This document shows positions 17,741-26,927 of a stretch of 64,000 nucleotides of DNA, piece after piece. The stretch's first letter is position 1; every line of letters starts with the position of its first letter. This DNA comes from CBDFKS01 sp965248905 (GTDB taxonomy: Bacteria; Chloroflexota; Dehalococcoidia; Lucifugimonadales; JAGWBF01). The position numbers and the translations under genes are program-made. The notes beneath the pieces are model-generated. The model did no database searches. It saw only the letters and a list, made by a program, of their open reading frames with translations, and was not told the origin of the DNA. The DNA lies in assembly GCA_965248905.1 (NCBI GenBank), contig CBDFKS010000004.1:186001-250000 (forward strand), in the 5' to 3' direction.

Positions 17741-17909
17741 TAACTCCATACACGTTCGTCGCTGCATTCGCTCACTCCTGACTACAAAACCCCACTGGAT
17801 ATACATGTCACCTACGTGCGCGGCGCTCGGACTCGCCACGCTTGGCCCTGTTGAACTCTCAGCTTTGTACGGTTAGAATGATTCCACTTAGCATGGGACA
17901 GGAGGCAAA

Positions 17910-18812
17910 ATGGACACGATAGGGTATATCGGGCTGGGCAACATGGGAGCGCCCATGGCACAAAATATCCAGAAGGCAGGATATCCCATGGTAGTATACG
18001 ACACCAGAGAAGAAGCCGCCAAGCCTTTCCTGGATGCCGGAGCACGTCTGGCCAGCTCTCCCGCGGAGCTCGCCGGCCTCAGCGACGTGACCATGACCTC
18101 GCTACCTGGGCCGAAGGAGGTCGAAGAGGTAGCCACCGGACCCAACGGAATCCTCGAAGGCATCAAGCAGGGATCAGTCTACGTTGACCTCTCCACCAGC
18201 CGGCCATCCCTTATCCGGGAGTTGGAGCCCAAGTTCCGCCAGAAGGGCGTCCAGGTGCTCGACGCGCCGGTGCTGAGCAGCCCCACAGAAGCGCCCAGTA
18301 AGAAGGTATTCGTCATGGTGGGCGGCGACCGGGCGACTTACGAAAGACTCCTTCCCGTTTTCCAGTCCTATTCAAACAAAGTGATCTACGCCGGAGCCCT
18401 GGGCCAGGCCAACGTCTTGAAGATAATTAGCAATATGATGTCTGCCGGAGTAAGGCAGGTAGTGTCTGAAGGGTTGACTCTTGGGATCAAGGCGGGGTTA
18501 GACCTGAACACCATATTGGAGCCCGCTCGTGAGGGATGGGCGCCTATGAGTTCGGAGCTCTACCGAAGGGTATTCAGTGGCAATTTCGACTCCCCCAGCT
18601 GGCACGTGTCCCTGTTTCGGAAGGACCAGGGGCTCGCCACGGAACTCGGTAGGGAAAATAGTGTTCCCATGCCGGTAGCGAACCTGGTGGAGCAGATGGT
18701 GATACAGGGAGTAAACCGCGGCTGGTCGCAAAAGGACTTCACGATTATCTTTACGCTGCAAGAGGAGATGGCGGGTGTGCAGGTCCGTGGCGAAGTCGCG
18801 GACCAATTTTAG
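17910..18812 (+). CDS. NAD(P)-dependent beta-hydroxyacid dehydrogenase (3-hydroxyisobutyrate dehydrogenase family)
   Basis: 300 residues. N-terminal Rossmann domain with GYIGLGNMGAPMA (dinucleotide loop), a DAPVLSSPTEA motif where the family usually has DAPVSGG, and the catalytic lysine in GQANVLKIISNM (about 172) at the domain border. A helical C-terminal domain follows. The family oxidises 3-hydroxyisobutyrate, tartronate semialdehyde, 6-phosphogluconate or similar beta-hydroxyacids; the variant substrate loop prevents a narrower call. ATG with ACAGGAGG upstream. Convergent with the hydrolase gene that follows (9-bp gap). Confidence 0.9.
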   Translation: MDTIGYIGLGNMGAPMAQNIQKAGYPMVVYDTREEAAKPFLDAGARLASSPAELAGLSDVTMTSLPGPKEVEEVATGPNGILEGIKQGSVYVDLSTSRPSLIRELEPKFRQKGVQVLDAPVLSSPTEAPSKKVFVMVGGDRATYERLLPVFQSYSNKVIYAGALGQANVLKIISNMMSAGVRQVVSEGLTLGIKAGLDLNTILEPAREGWAPMSSELYRRVFSGNFDSPSWHVSLFRKDQGLATELGRENSVPMPVANLVEQMVIQGVNRGWSQKDFTIIFTLQEEMAGVQVRGEVADQF

Positions 18813-18821
18813 CGGTCGTTG

Positions 18822-19481
18822 CTAGCCCCTTAACTCCCTCCAAACGCTGGCGATCTCACTGGAATCCGCTATGTCCATTCGAAGCTTCATCCAGTCCAGG
18901 GCCGCGTCGTGGAGTTCTTGGGTATAGGCGCCCACACAATCAGGGGCCACTACCGTATAGTAGTCTCTGTACATGGCATCCATGGCCGTAGACTTCACGC
19001 AACCATCGGTGACGCATCCCGTTACTACGACGCTCTCTATCTGCTTCAGGCGTAGAATCTGGTCAAGGTCCGTGTGAAGAAACCCCGTCGGACGGTGTTT
19101 TTTGACCACGAACTCGCCCTCGCGGGGTTCGAATCCTTCAAGGAACTCCCAGCCCCAGGTCCCTTCTATGGTATACACCGGCAAGCTTTCCATGTGTCTC
19201 TCTTTGAATCGAATAAAGGGCGGCGAATCGCTACCCGCGTTCGGAAGCACAGTGTTTTGGATATGGACCACCATCAATCCTGCATTCCTGGCTTCATCCA
19301 AGAGATTCGTTAGGTTAGGTAAGCTCTGGTCCAGGATAGATAAATTCTGTCCCTGCTGCGCAAAGTAGCCCTGCGGCGAGTAGAAATCGTTGGTAACGTC
19401 GACGAGAAGCAGGGCGGTGTGCTTTGGCTGCACTATCTCGGCCAGACTCTCGTACACGATTTTCCCGAGAACGTCCTTCAT
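18822..19481 (-). CDS. Isochorismatase-family cysteine hydrolase
   Basis: 219 residues. The catalytic triad is visible: Asp in LLLVDVTNDFYS, Lys in FVVKKHRPTGF, Cys in VVTGCVTDGCVKSTAMDA. The family includes nicotinamidases, N-carbamoylsarcosine, biuret and ureidoacrylate amidohydrolases and isochorismatases. Near amidase, hydantoinase and RidA genes an amide or carbamoyl substrate is plausible, but that is inference. The ATG at 19481 has GGAG nine bases upstream; an ATG at 19496 lacks one. Confidence 0.9.
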   Translation of the reverse strand: MKDVLGKIVYESLAEIVQPKHTALLLVDVTNDFYSPQGYFAQQGQNLSILDQSLPNLTNLLDEARNAGLMVVHIQNTVLPNAGSDSPPFIRFKERHMESLPVYTIEGTWGWEFLEGFEPREGEFVVKKHRPTGFLHTDLDQILRLKQIESVVVTGCVTDGCVKSTAMDAMYRDYYTVVAPDCVGAYTQELHDAALDWMKLRMDIADSSEIASVWRELRG

Positions 19482-19594
19482 ATGTGCTGTCTCCAATGGA
19501 AAGTCCGAATCGGTTACTTTTATCTGAAAACAAGTGGAGCAATCAACTACTGAAGACCAGTTGGCTCACTCCGACCGAGATGGTTCCAGGCCAT

Positions 19595-20719
19595 CTAGGA
19601 TTTCGCCGAGTGACCGGACCTTGCCCCTCGGAGCAAATTCTCCAGCGGTGACATGGTCGCAACAAGGCTGGAGTCGATGCTATCTATGGTGGGGCGGCCG
19701 CACATGCCCATGGCCATCTCCAGCTCATCTCTCAGCATTTGAAGCACGGCACGCACACCAGCTTCACCATCGACGGCCAGCCCCCAGAACTGGGGCCGAC
19801 CCATGAGCACCGCCCGGGCACCCAAGGCCAGGGCCTTCAGCACGTCGGTGCCTCGCCTGACACCGCCGTCCAGATAGACCTCCAGGCGGCCATCAACAGC
19901 ATCCACCACTTCCGGAAGGACTTCGATAGGGGCAAACGCCGCATCAAGCTGGCGACCGCCGTGGTTGGAAACGACCAGGGCTTTCATTCCGTGCTCGACA
20001 GATAGCTTGGCGTCTTCCCCCGTCATGATTCCTTTCACCAGCAACGGTAATGGGGTATTGGCGGCCAGCCACTCCAGATATGGCCAGGTGGCCGCTCGGT
20101 CAATGAGAGATAGGGCGCCCCGAGGCACGTCTGTACCCAGGTCCCAGGACTCTCCGGGCATTTCCAAATCTGTGTAGTTGGCCGAAGGCCCGCTGGAATA
20201 CTGATTGCGAATATTGCGCTCTCGTTTGGACTGTACCGTGGAGTCGAGGGTGATGCAGAGGGCAGAGTAGCCCGCATTCTGAGCACGCTCAGCCATGGAC
20301 TTTGTCAGGCCTCTGTCCTGATATAAAAACAGCTGGAACCATATGGGGCCGGTTGCAGCCTGGGCTACGTCTTCCAATTTATAGTTGGAGCCGGAGCTGA
20401 CAGCCATGACCGTGCCCATGGCTCCTGCAGCTCTTGCAGTTGCGAGCTCTCCTTCGGGATGGGCCCTTGCATGCATACCGGCGGGGTCCAGCATGACAGG
20501 GAACTCGATCCGCTGTCCGAGCACAGTGGTGCTCAAGTCACGTCGGCTTATGTCCACAAGCATCCGCGGCCGAAGCATTATGGAGTCGAACGCCTTCCGA
20601 GACCTTTCCAGGGCAAGCTCGTCCATAGCGCCGCCGATGACAAAATCGTATTCGGCCGCTGCCATGCGCTCTTTCGCGAAAGTCTCATATTCGAAGAGAT
20701 TCACCGGTCCGGTGGTCAT
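19595..20719 (-). CDS. FMN-dependent alpha-hydroxy acid dehydrogenase/oxidase
   Basis: 374 residues of the lactate dehydrogenase (LldD)/glycolate oxidase TIM-barrel family. Seen: FMN-site lysine in LLVKGIMTGEDA, catalytic His and Arg in VVSNHGGRQLD, and phosphate-binding YLDGGVRRGTDVLKALALGARAV-type loop ending in LMGRP. It oxidises a 2-hydroxy acid to the 2-oxo acid. Fits beside the beta-hydroxyacid dehydrogenase as part of short-chain acid catabolism, though the substrate cannot be read from sequence. AGGAGG before the ATG. Confidence 0.92.
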   Translation of the reverse strand: MTTGPVNLFEYETFAKERMAAAEYDFVIGGAMDELALERSRKAFDSIMLRPRMLVDISRRDLSTTVLGQRIEFPVMLDPAGMHARAHPEGELATARAAGAMGTVMAVSSGSNYKLEDVAQAATGPIWFQLFLYQDRGLTKSMAERAQNAGYSALCITLDSTVQSKRERNIRNQYSSGPSANYTDLEMPGESWDLGTDVPRGALSLIDRAATWPYLEWLAANTPLPLLVKGIMTGEDAKLSVEHGMKALVVSNHGGRQLDAAFAPIEVLPEVVDAVDGRLEVYLDGGVRRGTDVLKALALGARAVLMGRPQFWGLAVDGEAGVRAVLQMLRDELEMAMGMCGRPTIDSIDSSLVATMSPLENLLRGARSGHSAKS

Positions 20720-20934
20720 CCTAAGTCCTCCTTATTAGCCAGCTTTCAGCTGCCTGTACGGGCGACGAGACTGACGGCAACCAAAGGATACGCACTGATA
20801 CCTGCAGTGTCAACCCAGATATTCCAGTCTCCCATTGCCGCCAAACACCCACCTCTGATATATTTGGAGTCAGCACGCCGACAAGATCTCAGCCAGCGCT
20901 CTTGTCACAACGATGAATCGTTAGGAGGCCCACC

Positions 20935-21240
20935 ATGCCTAGAGGCAACGAACCACTGGGAGGCATCGCCACCGAGGTACTGTTTGAAAATGATAGGGTC
21001 AAGATCTGGAGCCTGGTAGTTGAGCCTGGCCAGGCCAGCCCCTGGCACCTGCACCCACAGGACTACATCACAATAACGGCAGAGGGAGACCATATAAACC
21101 TAGAGCTGGAGGACGGCACTATCGAGCCCAGTGTGCACGAGCCTGGTCGCTGGAGATTTCACACCGATCACGTGGTTCACCGGGTGGTCAACAACAGCGC
21201 CACTCGATACAGAAATGTTCTCATCGAGCTGAAGTACTAG
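20935..21240 (+). CDS. Small single-domain cupin protein
   Basis: 101 residues forming one cupin barrel: motif 1 around WHLHPQDYITITAEGDH (metal-binding His pair), motif 2 around GRWRFHTDHVVHRVVNN. Small stand-alone cupins can be isomerases, dioxygenases or binding proteins; no specific call is possible. TTAGGAGG precedes the ATG. Its TAG stop lies inside a CTAG that also supplies the stop of the MmgE/PrpD gene on the other strand. Confidence 0.85.
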   Translation: MPRGNEPLGGIATEVLFENDRVKIWSLVVEPGQASPWHLHPQDYITITAEGDHINLELEDGTIEPSVHEPGRWRFHTDHVVHRVVNNSATRYRNVLIELKY

Positions 21241-22610
21241 CTCGGAGGCTCCCACAACTGAATAAACCCACTTAGGTCGTCCTCTGCCTCCAGGTGGCCT
21301 ACCCTATCCCACAACTCCTGGGCCTGGCTGTCGGGCAGAACCCTGGTCGCAAGGGAGTGAAATTTGTCAGATAGCTGCTGAGCAGTCGCCGGGTTGGCAG
21401 CAGAGCCTGGGGGCGAATCCAACCGTTGAACGTGAGAGGCGCCATCCACCATTCGAACTTCCACGACAGCGGGCCAGCTAGACGGCTCACGCTGACGTTG
21501 GACGTCCAGCTCGGTGTCAGGAACTAATTTTATTTTGGCCATAAGTTGCTGGATGCCCGTATCATTCAGGACATCAGGACTTACGTCGGCGATGGTGTAG
21601 CTGCCACGAGTAAGGACCACGGCCACCAGGAACTGGATGCTTCCCTGGGCATCGAGCTCGGTCTGAGGAGTGGGCTTGTCCGCCATCGCCGAAGCTTCGG
21701 TGAAGGTACCTACCACGACGCTCTCGACAGACTCCGGCTGAATTCCGTGGCGCTCCTTTAGCTGTATCGCTGCCGCGATGGGAGAATGGGTTGGGCGGGA
21801 CGATGGGTACAGTTTTATACCCACTACGGGCATCAGGTATTCAGAGCCCAGATTCCGGGTAATTACGGTGTTATCGAAGGCGTCGGCATGCAGTGCAGAA
21901 AACCCATCCGCAGCCTCGAATATTTGTGCGCTACTTTGGAACCCGTTGCGGGCGAGCAGCGCGGCGGTAACTCCAAGCTGAGCGGCCCGCCCACCATTAA
22001 TGGCGGTTAGGTATCGCCACGACGGGTCTGAGCTCTGCATGATACCCGCGGCTTGAAGGCCGGCGATTCCAAGCGCCGAGGCTGTCTGTGATTCCGTTAG
22101 GCCCATCAGCTTAGCAGCAGCTACGGTGGCTCCAAAGCTGCCGCAGGTGCCGGTGGGATGGTAACCCCTCGAAGCGTGGGATGGAGAGATTGACCTGGAG
22201 ATTCGCACCCCGACTTCGTAGCCCAGCGCTACGGCGGTCAGCAGCTCCTTCCCTGTGGGCCGCTCATCCTCAGCCAACGCCAGGGCTGCGCCGATGGTGC
22301 CGGGCGCCGAGTGGAAAAACCCTTCTTCGAAGGTGTCCTCCAGCTCCAGCGCACGCATGAGAACGCCATTTCCCAGAGCGGCCTGCAACCGACTGGTTCG
22401 CAGGCGAGTGCCGAGAACAGTGGCCTCTTCCGGGCCACCTACCTCTTTCAGGAAAGCCTGGATAGCCTGACCTTGCTTGCTAACCGCCCCACCAATGGCA
22501 ACGCCCAGGGAGTCGGCCAGGAAGGTCTTGGTAACGTCGACCACTCCCGATGGAATATCGTTGTATTTGAGTCTGGTGATGAAACCGGCTAAATCTTCGC
22601 TAACAGTCAT
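21237..22610 (-). CDS. MmgE/PrpD family protein
   Basis: 457 residues with the MmgE/PrpD layout: helical N-terminal domain (LADSLGVAIGGAVSK, LELEDTFEEGFFHSAPGTIGAALALAE) and a smaller C-terminal alpha/beta domain (LYPSSRPTHSPIAAA, VVVGTFTEASAM). The family contains 2-methylcitrate dehydratase, cis-aconitate decarboxylase and iminodisuccinate epimerase. No methylcitrate synthase or lyase gene is nearby, so the propionate role is not supported here. It shares a CTAG stop with the convergent cupin gene. Confidence 0.9.
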   Translation of the reverse strand: MTVSEDLAGFITRLKYNDIPSGVVDVTKTFLADSLGVAIGGAVSKQGQAIQAFLKEVGGPEEATVLGTRLRTSRLQAALGNGVLMRALELEDTFEEGFFHSAPGTIGAALALAEDERPTGKELLTAVALGYEVGVRISRSISPSHASRGYHPTGTCGSFGATVAAAKLMGLTESQTASALGIAGLQAAGIMQSSDPSWRYLTAINGGRAAQLGVTAALLARNGFQSSAQIFEAADGFSALHADAFDNTVITRNLGSEYLMPVVGIKLYPSSRPTHSPIAAAIQLKERHGIQPESVESVVVGTFTEASAMADKPTPQTELDAQGSIQFLVAVVLTRGSYTIADVSPDVLNDTGIQQLMAKIKLVPDTELDVQRQREPSSWPAVVEVRMVDGASHVQRLDSPPGSAANPATAQQLSDKFHSLATRVLPDSQAQELWDRVGHLEAEDDLSGFIQLWEPPS

Positions 22611-22720
22611 TTTAGATACTCAGGTGTACTCTTACGGCTTGTATTAACGTTCGCTTGCGAGTATAGAGACGGCCGACCGAGTCGTCAAGAACTGAACATC
22701 ACCATGGTATACTCACCGCC

Positions 22721-23158
22721 ATGACCAATGACTTGCCAGTACCTCGGGTCGGTGTCGGCACCATCTTCGTCCGGGATGGACGGGTATTCCTGGCAAAGCG
22801 CCATGGCTCCCATGGTGAGGGTACATGGGGCTCGGCGGGCGGGCACTTGGAGATGGGAGAGACCTTGGAGCAGTGCGCCCGTCGGGAGGCGTTGGAGGAG
22901 CTGGGGTTAAGGGTCGGCGACTTGAGATTTTTGTGCGTAAGCAACATTATTGCCTACGGCAAACATTACGTCGACATCGAGTTCCTGGGCGAGATCGGAC
23001 AGCAGGAGCCACGGCTGGCTGAGCCGGAGGCATTCTCCGAATGGGGGTGGTATCCCTTGGATGACCCACCTCAGCCTCTGTTCGAAGCGATGCGATATGC
23101 CCTGGACAGTTTAAAGAGTAGACGCCATTACTACTCCGGTTCAGGAACAATCGCGTAG
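22721..23158 (+). CDS. Nudix hydrolase
   Basis: 145 residues containing a complete Nudix box, GGHLEMGETLEQCARREALEELGL in outline (G-x5-E-x7-REA-x-EELG), at about 47-69. The family hydrolyses nucleoside diphosphates linked to another moiety, such as oxidised dNTPs, ADP-ribose or NADH. Length and sequence fit the MutT/NudT15-like group. Monocistronic; the region after its stop leads to the MITE at 23238. Confidence 0.92.
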   Translation: MTNDLPVPRVGVGTIFVRDGRVFLAKRHGSHGEGTWGSAGGHLEMGETLEQCARREALEELGLRVGDLRFLCVSNIIAYGKHYVDIEFLGEIGQQEPRLAEPEAFSEWGWYPLDDPPQPLFEAMRYALDSLKSRRHYYSGSGTIA

Positions 23159-23237
23159 AATGGCCTTCAATTGCTATAGATAGAGGTTTCTATTACAAGG
23201 GGTTGCCATGGATAGCCTGTCCAGGGACCTACGGCTA

Positions 23238-23411
23238 GTGCTCAGTTAACCTTAAAATCGATGCATCGTTTCACCCCCGCTCTAACTCTCCCCCATCGAG
23301 GGGGAGAGAACAAGTCCCTTCCTCCATCGAGGGGAAAGGCTAGAGCCTGTCCTGAGCCTGCCGAAGGGATGGGGGTAAAAGGCACCTATCAAACCTTGGT
23401 TGACTGAGTAC
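23238..23411. mobile_element. 174-bp MITE related to the IS630 element
   Basis: Ends GTGCTCAGTTAAC (left) and GTTGACTGAGTAC (right) match the 13-bp inverted repeats of the three IS630 copies (left end with two changes). Both sides carry TA within CTAG. It has no coding content; the inside is a GC-rich hairpin repeat (CTCCCCCATCGAGGGGGAG and related). It probably moves using the IS630 transposase. It is inserted exactly at the TAG stop of the MFS transporter gene and leaves that stop intact. Confidence 0.85.
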
Positions 23412-24715
23412 TAGCCGGCGGCGACAGGCTGCTCCTTCAGAGCCGGCGGGCGCTCGCGCATTGCCACTAGTACAGCCGCTATTGTCAGCAGCACAAGGTT
23501 GGACCAGATGGCAACGTCATAGGTGCCGCGAACATCATAGAGCAGTCCTCCCAGGTAGGCCCCTAGGCCTGAACCCAGGGGCATCACGGCGAACATAGTA
23601 CCGTAGATGGTGCCGATATGAGAAACGCCGAACCGGTCCGAAGCGAAGGCCGCCGTTATTCCTACCACCGCGTTCCACGAAAAGCCAACAAGGACGATGC
23701 CCGCTAGAAGGGCAGCCAGGCCAAGGGGCGGTATCGACAAGAAGGGTATGCCCATCGAGAGTAGCACAATCGCGAACCCCACGGTTCTGATTTGGTATGA
23801 CATGGTCAGGAACCTACGACGTCCGTGCCTATCGGAGAGATGTCCTAACACCAACGTACCCACTATGGCCCAAATCCCGATGAGGCTGAATCCAGCGGCA
23901 GCCACCAGCTCATGGTAACCCAGGTCCCTAGCGTAGGAGACGAAGTGAGCATTCACGAAGCTCATCGAGTACCCTCAGACAAAGTACCCGAAGGTGAGCC
24001 TCCAGAAGAACGGAGTACGCAATGCCTGGCCAAAGGTAGAATCCTGTGCCACTAACTGGCGGGGAATTTCGGGGGCCCTACCAGCTTGTTCCGCCTCACT
24101 TACTACGGCTCTTTGTGGTTCCAGTCCCATGTCCTCAGGACGGTTTTTGATGAGAAAGAAGCCAGCGGGCAGAATAAAGATCAGCAGAAGGACCCCCAAG
24201 AACAAGTAAGCCTCCTTCCAGTCAAAGACGACCAGGAATGCGGATGCCGCAGGCACCAGGATTATGGCTCCCACAGAACCTCCGCCGGTGATCAGGCTGA
24301 GGGTCAAGCCGCGGTTCTTGTAAAACCAGGCACTCACCACCTTTGTCAAAGATGGACCTGTTCCCAGCGTGATTCCAAGGCTCATCACAGCGAATATGAG
24401 GTACAGGTGGAGAAGGTTGGTGATCAGTGGTAAAAGCAGCAGCATGGCGCCCGTTAAACCGACACCCGCCAGGGCGACCATTCTGGGGCTGTAGCGGTCG
24501 GACAGGTACCCGGCCAACGGACGCAAGAGACCTGACAGCATAAAGGTGGTGCCGAAGGCAAGAGATAGAGTGGCCCTGCTCCAACCAAAATCTTCGGTCA
24601 TAGGCTTGAGGAAAACACCGAAGGAGAACTGGCTCCCGGCAACACCGAAGGTTACAAGGCCACTTCCGGCGACCACGTACCAGCCGAAGAATATGTTGCT
24701 GGGCTTACGTGTCAA
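23411..24715 (-). pseudogene. MFS transporter (oxalate/formate antiporter-like) with an internal TGA
   Basis: One continuous frame of 434 codons with about 12 membrane segments. N-half: FFGWYVVAGSGLVTFG, FGWSRATLSLAF, LSDRYSPR loop. C-half: LGHLSDRHGRRR loop. It is broken by a single in-frame TGA at 23975-23977 (codon 247) in FGYFV-TGA-GYSMSFVN, at the start of membrane segment 7, where relatives often have Cys or another small residue. Probable nonsense mutation or base error. A Sec reading is unlikely: no good SECIS follows. Start is a TTG, uncertain. The MITE ends at its stop codon. Confidence 0.85.
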
Positions 24716-24761
24716 GAGAAGGTCCCGTCATTTTCCTCTGCGAGAAAATCCCCACATCGGG

Positions 24762-25241
24762 TTAGCTGTTTCCCAGTAGCGCGGGTACCGGGTTCTGGTC
24801 CTTGAACATGGGCTCCTTCTCCAGGTCCTGCATCCATACGGAGAACTCGAGGGAGATGCCGTTGGGGTCCTCGAAGTAGATCGAGCGCATAGCCCCATGG
24901 TCCACTAAGTCACTCGCGGGCACGCCGGCAGCCCGTGCTCGCTTTTGTAACCCAAGAAGGTCCTCTTCCGACTCCACGCCAATGGACACATGGTCGAATT
25001 GGCGGCCTGAAGCGGGCTCTCCCGACGGCTTGGATGCCGGAAGCTCCACATCGGTCCACTCGAAAAAGGCGATACAGCTACCAGTACCCAGGCTGAAGAA
25101 GTAGTGACGCATCGGCTTGCCTCCTACCTCTCCACCTATGGTGCCCACAACATCCATTCCCAGCACATCGCGATAGAAACGGACCGTTTTCTCCATATCG
25201 TTGGTTACCATTGCTAAGTGATTGACACCCTGATATTTCAT
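24762..25241 (-). CDS. VOC-family (glyoxalase/dioxygenase-like) metalloprotein
   Basis: 159 residues with paired beta-alpha-beta-beta-beta modules. Metal ligands expected at His in GVNHLAMVTND, His in QFDHVSIGV, and Glu in PNGISLEFSVW. YFEDPNGISLEF is the classic C-terminal signature. The family covers glyoxalase I, extradiol dioxygenases and resistance proteins; I cannot choose. Good GGAG upstream. It sits between the broken MFS gene and the amidase on the same strand, perhaps one catabolic unit. Confidence 0.85.
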   Translation of the reverse strand: MKYQGVNHLAMVTNDMEKTVRFYRDVLGMDVVGTIGGEVGGKPMRHYFFSLGTGSCIAFFEWTDVELPASKPSGEPASGRQFDHVSIGVESEEDLLGLQKRARAAGVPASDLVDHGAMRSIYFEDPNGISLEFSVWMQDLEKEPMFKDQNPVPALLGNS

Positions 25242-25327
25242 TTTCTGGTGCTCCTTTCGAACCTGAATGAGGCCGCAGCGACTATGCGGGTAAGCCGCCT
25301 TTCAACCGAGTAAATGGAATTCTGGGT

Positions 25328-26746
25328 CTATGAACAGGGGGGCCGCTTCTCATGCCACGAGGTGTTGGACTGATATATTTGAGCCGCTTTTAGGATGTCC
25401 GCCTCCTGAAATGGGTGTCCTATGAGCTGAAGGCCTATGGGCAGGTTTTCATTACTAAAACCGCAGGGCACCGAAATGGCTGGATGCCCAGTGAGGTTAA
25501 AGGGGTTGGTAAAAACGCTCCGCCCTGCCAACGTTTGCACCCAGGCGTCTTCCTTGCTGGAGATGCCACTGGTGGTCTGGATAGGCGAGGCGGGGCTCGG
25601 ACTGGTGGGCCCTGCCAGCAAGTCGAAGTGAGTCAGAGCCTGGTTCACCTGCTCTAGAAGCCGCTCTCTCAGTCTATGGGCCTTCACGGATAAAGACCCC
25701 GGAATCAGGCTGGCCGCTAGGAGCCGCCTGCGGGGCAAAACGTCGATATCATCGCTCCTGCTGAGGAGATGTGGCCGGAATAGTGCCGCCACTTCAGGCT
25801 CGCAAGTGCCTACATAGATCGCCGATGCCGACCCTATCAGTGGTATGGAAACCTCGTCTACCGTGGCTCCCAGCTCTGCCAGCCTCTCAATAGCTAAGCT
25901 CACAGAGGTTCTAGTCTCAGGCTGGAGGTACCGGTTATCCATGAACTCTTTCACGACGCCGATTCGCAAACCACGAATCCCATCGTCCAGACCCTTTCCA
26001 TAGTCGTCCACAGGCTTGCGACTACTGAGCGGGTCTTTGCGGTCATATCCGGCGATGGCCTGAAGAGCCAATGCACAGTCGGCTGCGGTCCTGGCCATTG
26101 GGCCCACGGTATCGTACTGCCAGTATGCTGGGAAGAGGCCATGGCGGCTGAGGCGGCTCCAGGTTGGCTTGAGCCCCACGACTCCACATAGGGAGGCTGG
26201 AAGGCGAATAGAGCCACCCGCATCCCCACCCAAGGTTATGGGACAGAGGAAGGAGGCGAGAGACGAAGCCGAGCCGCTGCTGGACCCTCCCGGCGTCCTG
26301 CCCAGGTCCCAGGGATTCTTAGGGGTGCCATATGGAGGGTAAAGGGTGGGGCCGAAGCCGATCTCCATCATGTTCAGCTTACCCAGAAGGATGCCACCCG
26401 CCCTCTTCATACGAGATACCAAGGTGGCATCCTCGCTAGGCACAAAGTCTGCAAATAGGCGAGAGCCGTTGGTGGTGCGAATGCCCTTGGTCCAAAGAAC
26501 GTCCTTGACTGCGAAGGGGATTCCATGGAGAGGGCCACGGTACCTGCCTAGGGCGATAGCTCGCTCCGCCCTGCGGGCGGACTGCAGGGCGCCCTCCGCG
26601 GTGACCGTTATAAAGGCATTAAGCTTGGGATTGAGCTCCTGAATGCGGTCCAGGGAGGTCTGAGTTACCTCCACCGGAGAGACCTCTCGCCGCCGGATCA
26701 GATCTCCCAGCTGGCCGGCAGTCAAAAATGGTAGCTCTTCTCGCAC
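25328..26746 (-). CDS. Amidase-signature family hydrolase (GatA-like)
   Basis: 472 residues with the Ser-cisSer-Lys triad of the amidase signature: Lys in GIPFAVKDVLW (about 84), GGSSSGSAS (Gly/Ser loop) and nucleophile Ser in LGGDAGGSIRLPAS. Starts at a GTG 4 bp after the stop of a 58-codon gene that resembles GatC-type small subunits, so the two are translationally coupled. Pairing without GatB points to a catabolic amidase (AtzE/AtzG-like arrangement) rather than tRNA amidotransferase; this is inference. Confidence 0.93.
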   Translation of the reverse strand: MREELPFLTAGQLGDLIRRREVSPVEVTQTSLDRIQELNPKLNAFITVTAEGALQSARRAERAIALGRYRGPLHGIPFAVKDVLWTKGIRTTNGSRLFADFVPSEDATLVSRMKRAGGILLGKLNMMEIGFGPTLYPPYGTPKNPWDLGRTPGGSSSGSASSLASFLCPITLGGDAGGSIRLPASLCGVVGLKPTWSRLSRHGLFPAYWQYDTVGPMARTAADCALALQAIAGYDRKDPLSSRKPVDDYGKGLDDGIRGLRIGVVKEFMDNRYLQPETRTSVSLAIERLAELGATVDEVSIPLIGSASAIYVGTCEPEVAALFRPHLLSRSDDIDVLPRRRLLAASLIPGSLSVKAHRLRERLLEQVNQALTHFDLLAGPTSPSPASPIQTTSGISSKEDAWVQTLAGRSVFTNPFNLTGHPAISVPCGFSNENLPIGLQLIGHPFQEADILKAAQIYQSNTSWHEKRPPCS

Positions 26747-26750
26747 CGTA

Positions 26751-26927
26751 TTAGCCGGCCTTGACCTTTAATGCGGTAGTCTGGCTCTCGTCCATGGATT
26801 CCAGGGTGGATAGGTGTTCCAGAATAGCGTTCAGCCGGTGGGTGACCTCAGGCAGATCATCGTTGGTGATGGGAATGCCGATGGCGTGGGCCATGTTTTT
26901 CACCTCTTGAGGACTCAGATCAGCCAT
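26751..26927 (-). CDS. Small GatC/AtzG-like partner of the amidase (58 residues)
   Basis: A short gene upstream of the amidase: ATG at 26925-26927 with AGGAGGTG upstream, stop TAA at 26751-26753. The product begins MADLSPQEVKNMAHAIGIP, continues DLPEVTHRLNAIL and ends in TALKVKAG. Length, the two amphipathic helices and the extended tail resemble GatC and the AtzG-type subunits that wrap around an amidase. The 4-bp gap to the amidase supports a joint complex. Too short for a confident family match by eye. Confidence 0.7.
   Translation of the reverse strand: MADLSPQEVKNMAHAIGIPITNDDLPEVTHRLNAILEHLSTLESMDESQTTALKVKAG

Noticed and set aside
23959..23977. MFS transporter TGA read as selenocysteine
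   Set aside because: The downstream stem has 5 bp with a 9-base loop not starting with G, and no MFS selenoprotein family is known to me.
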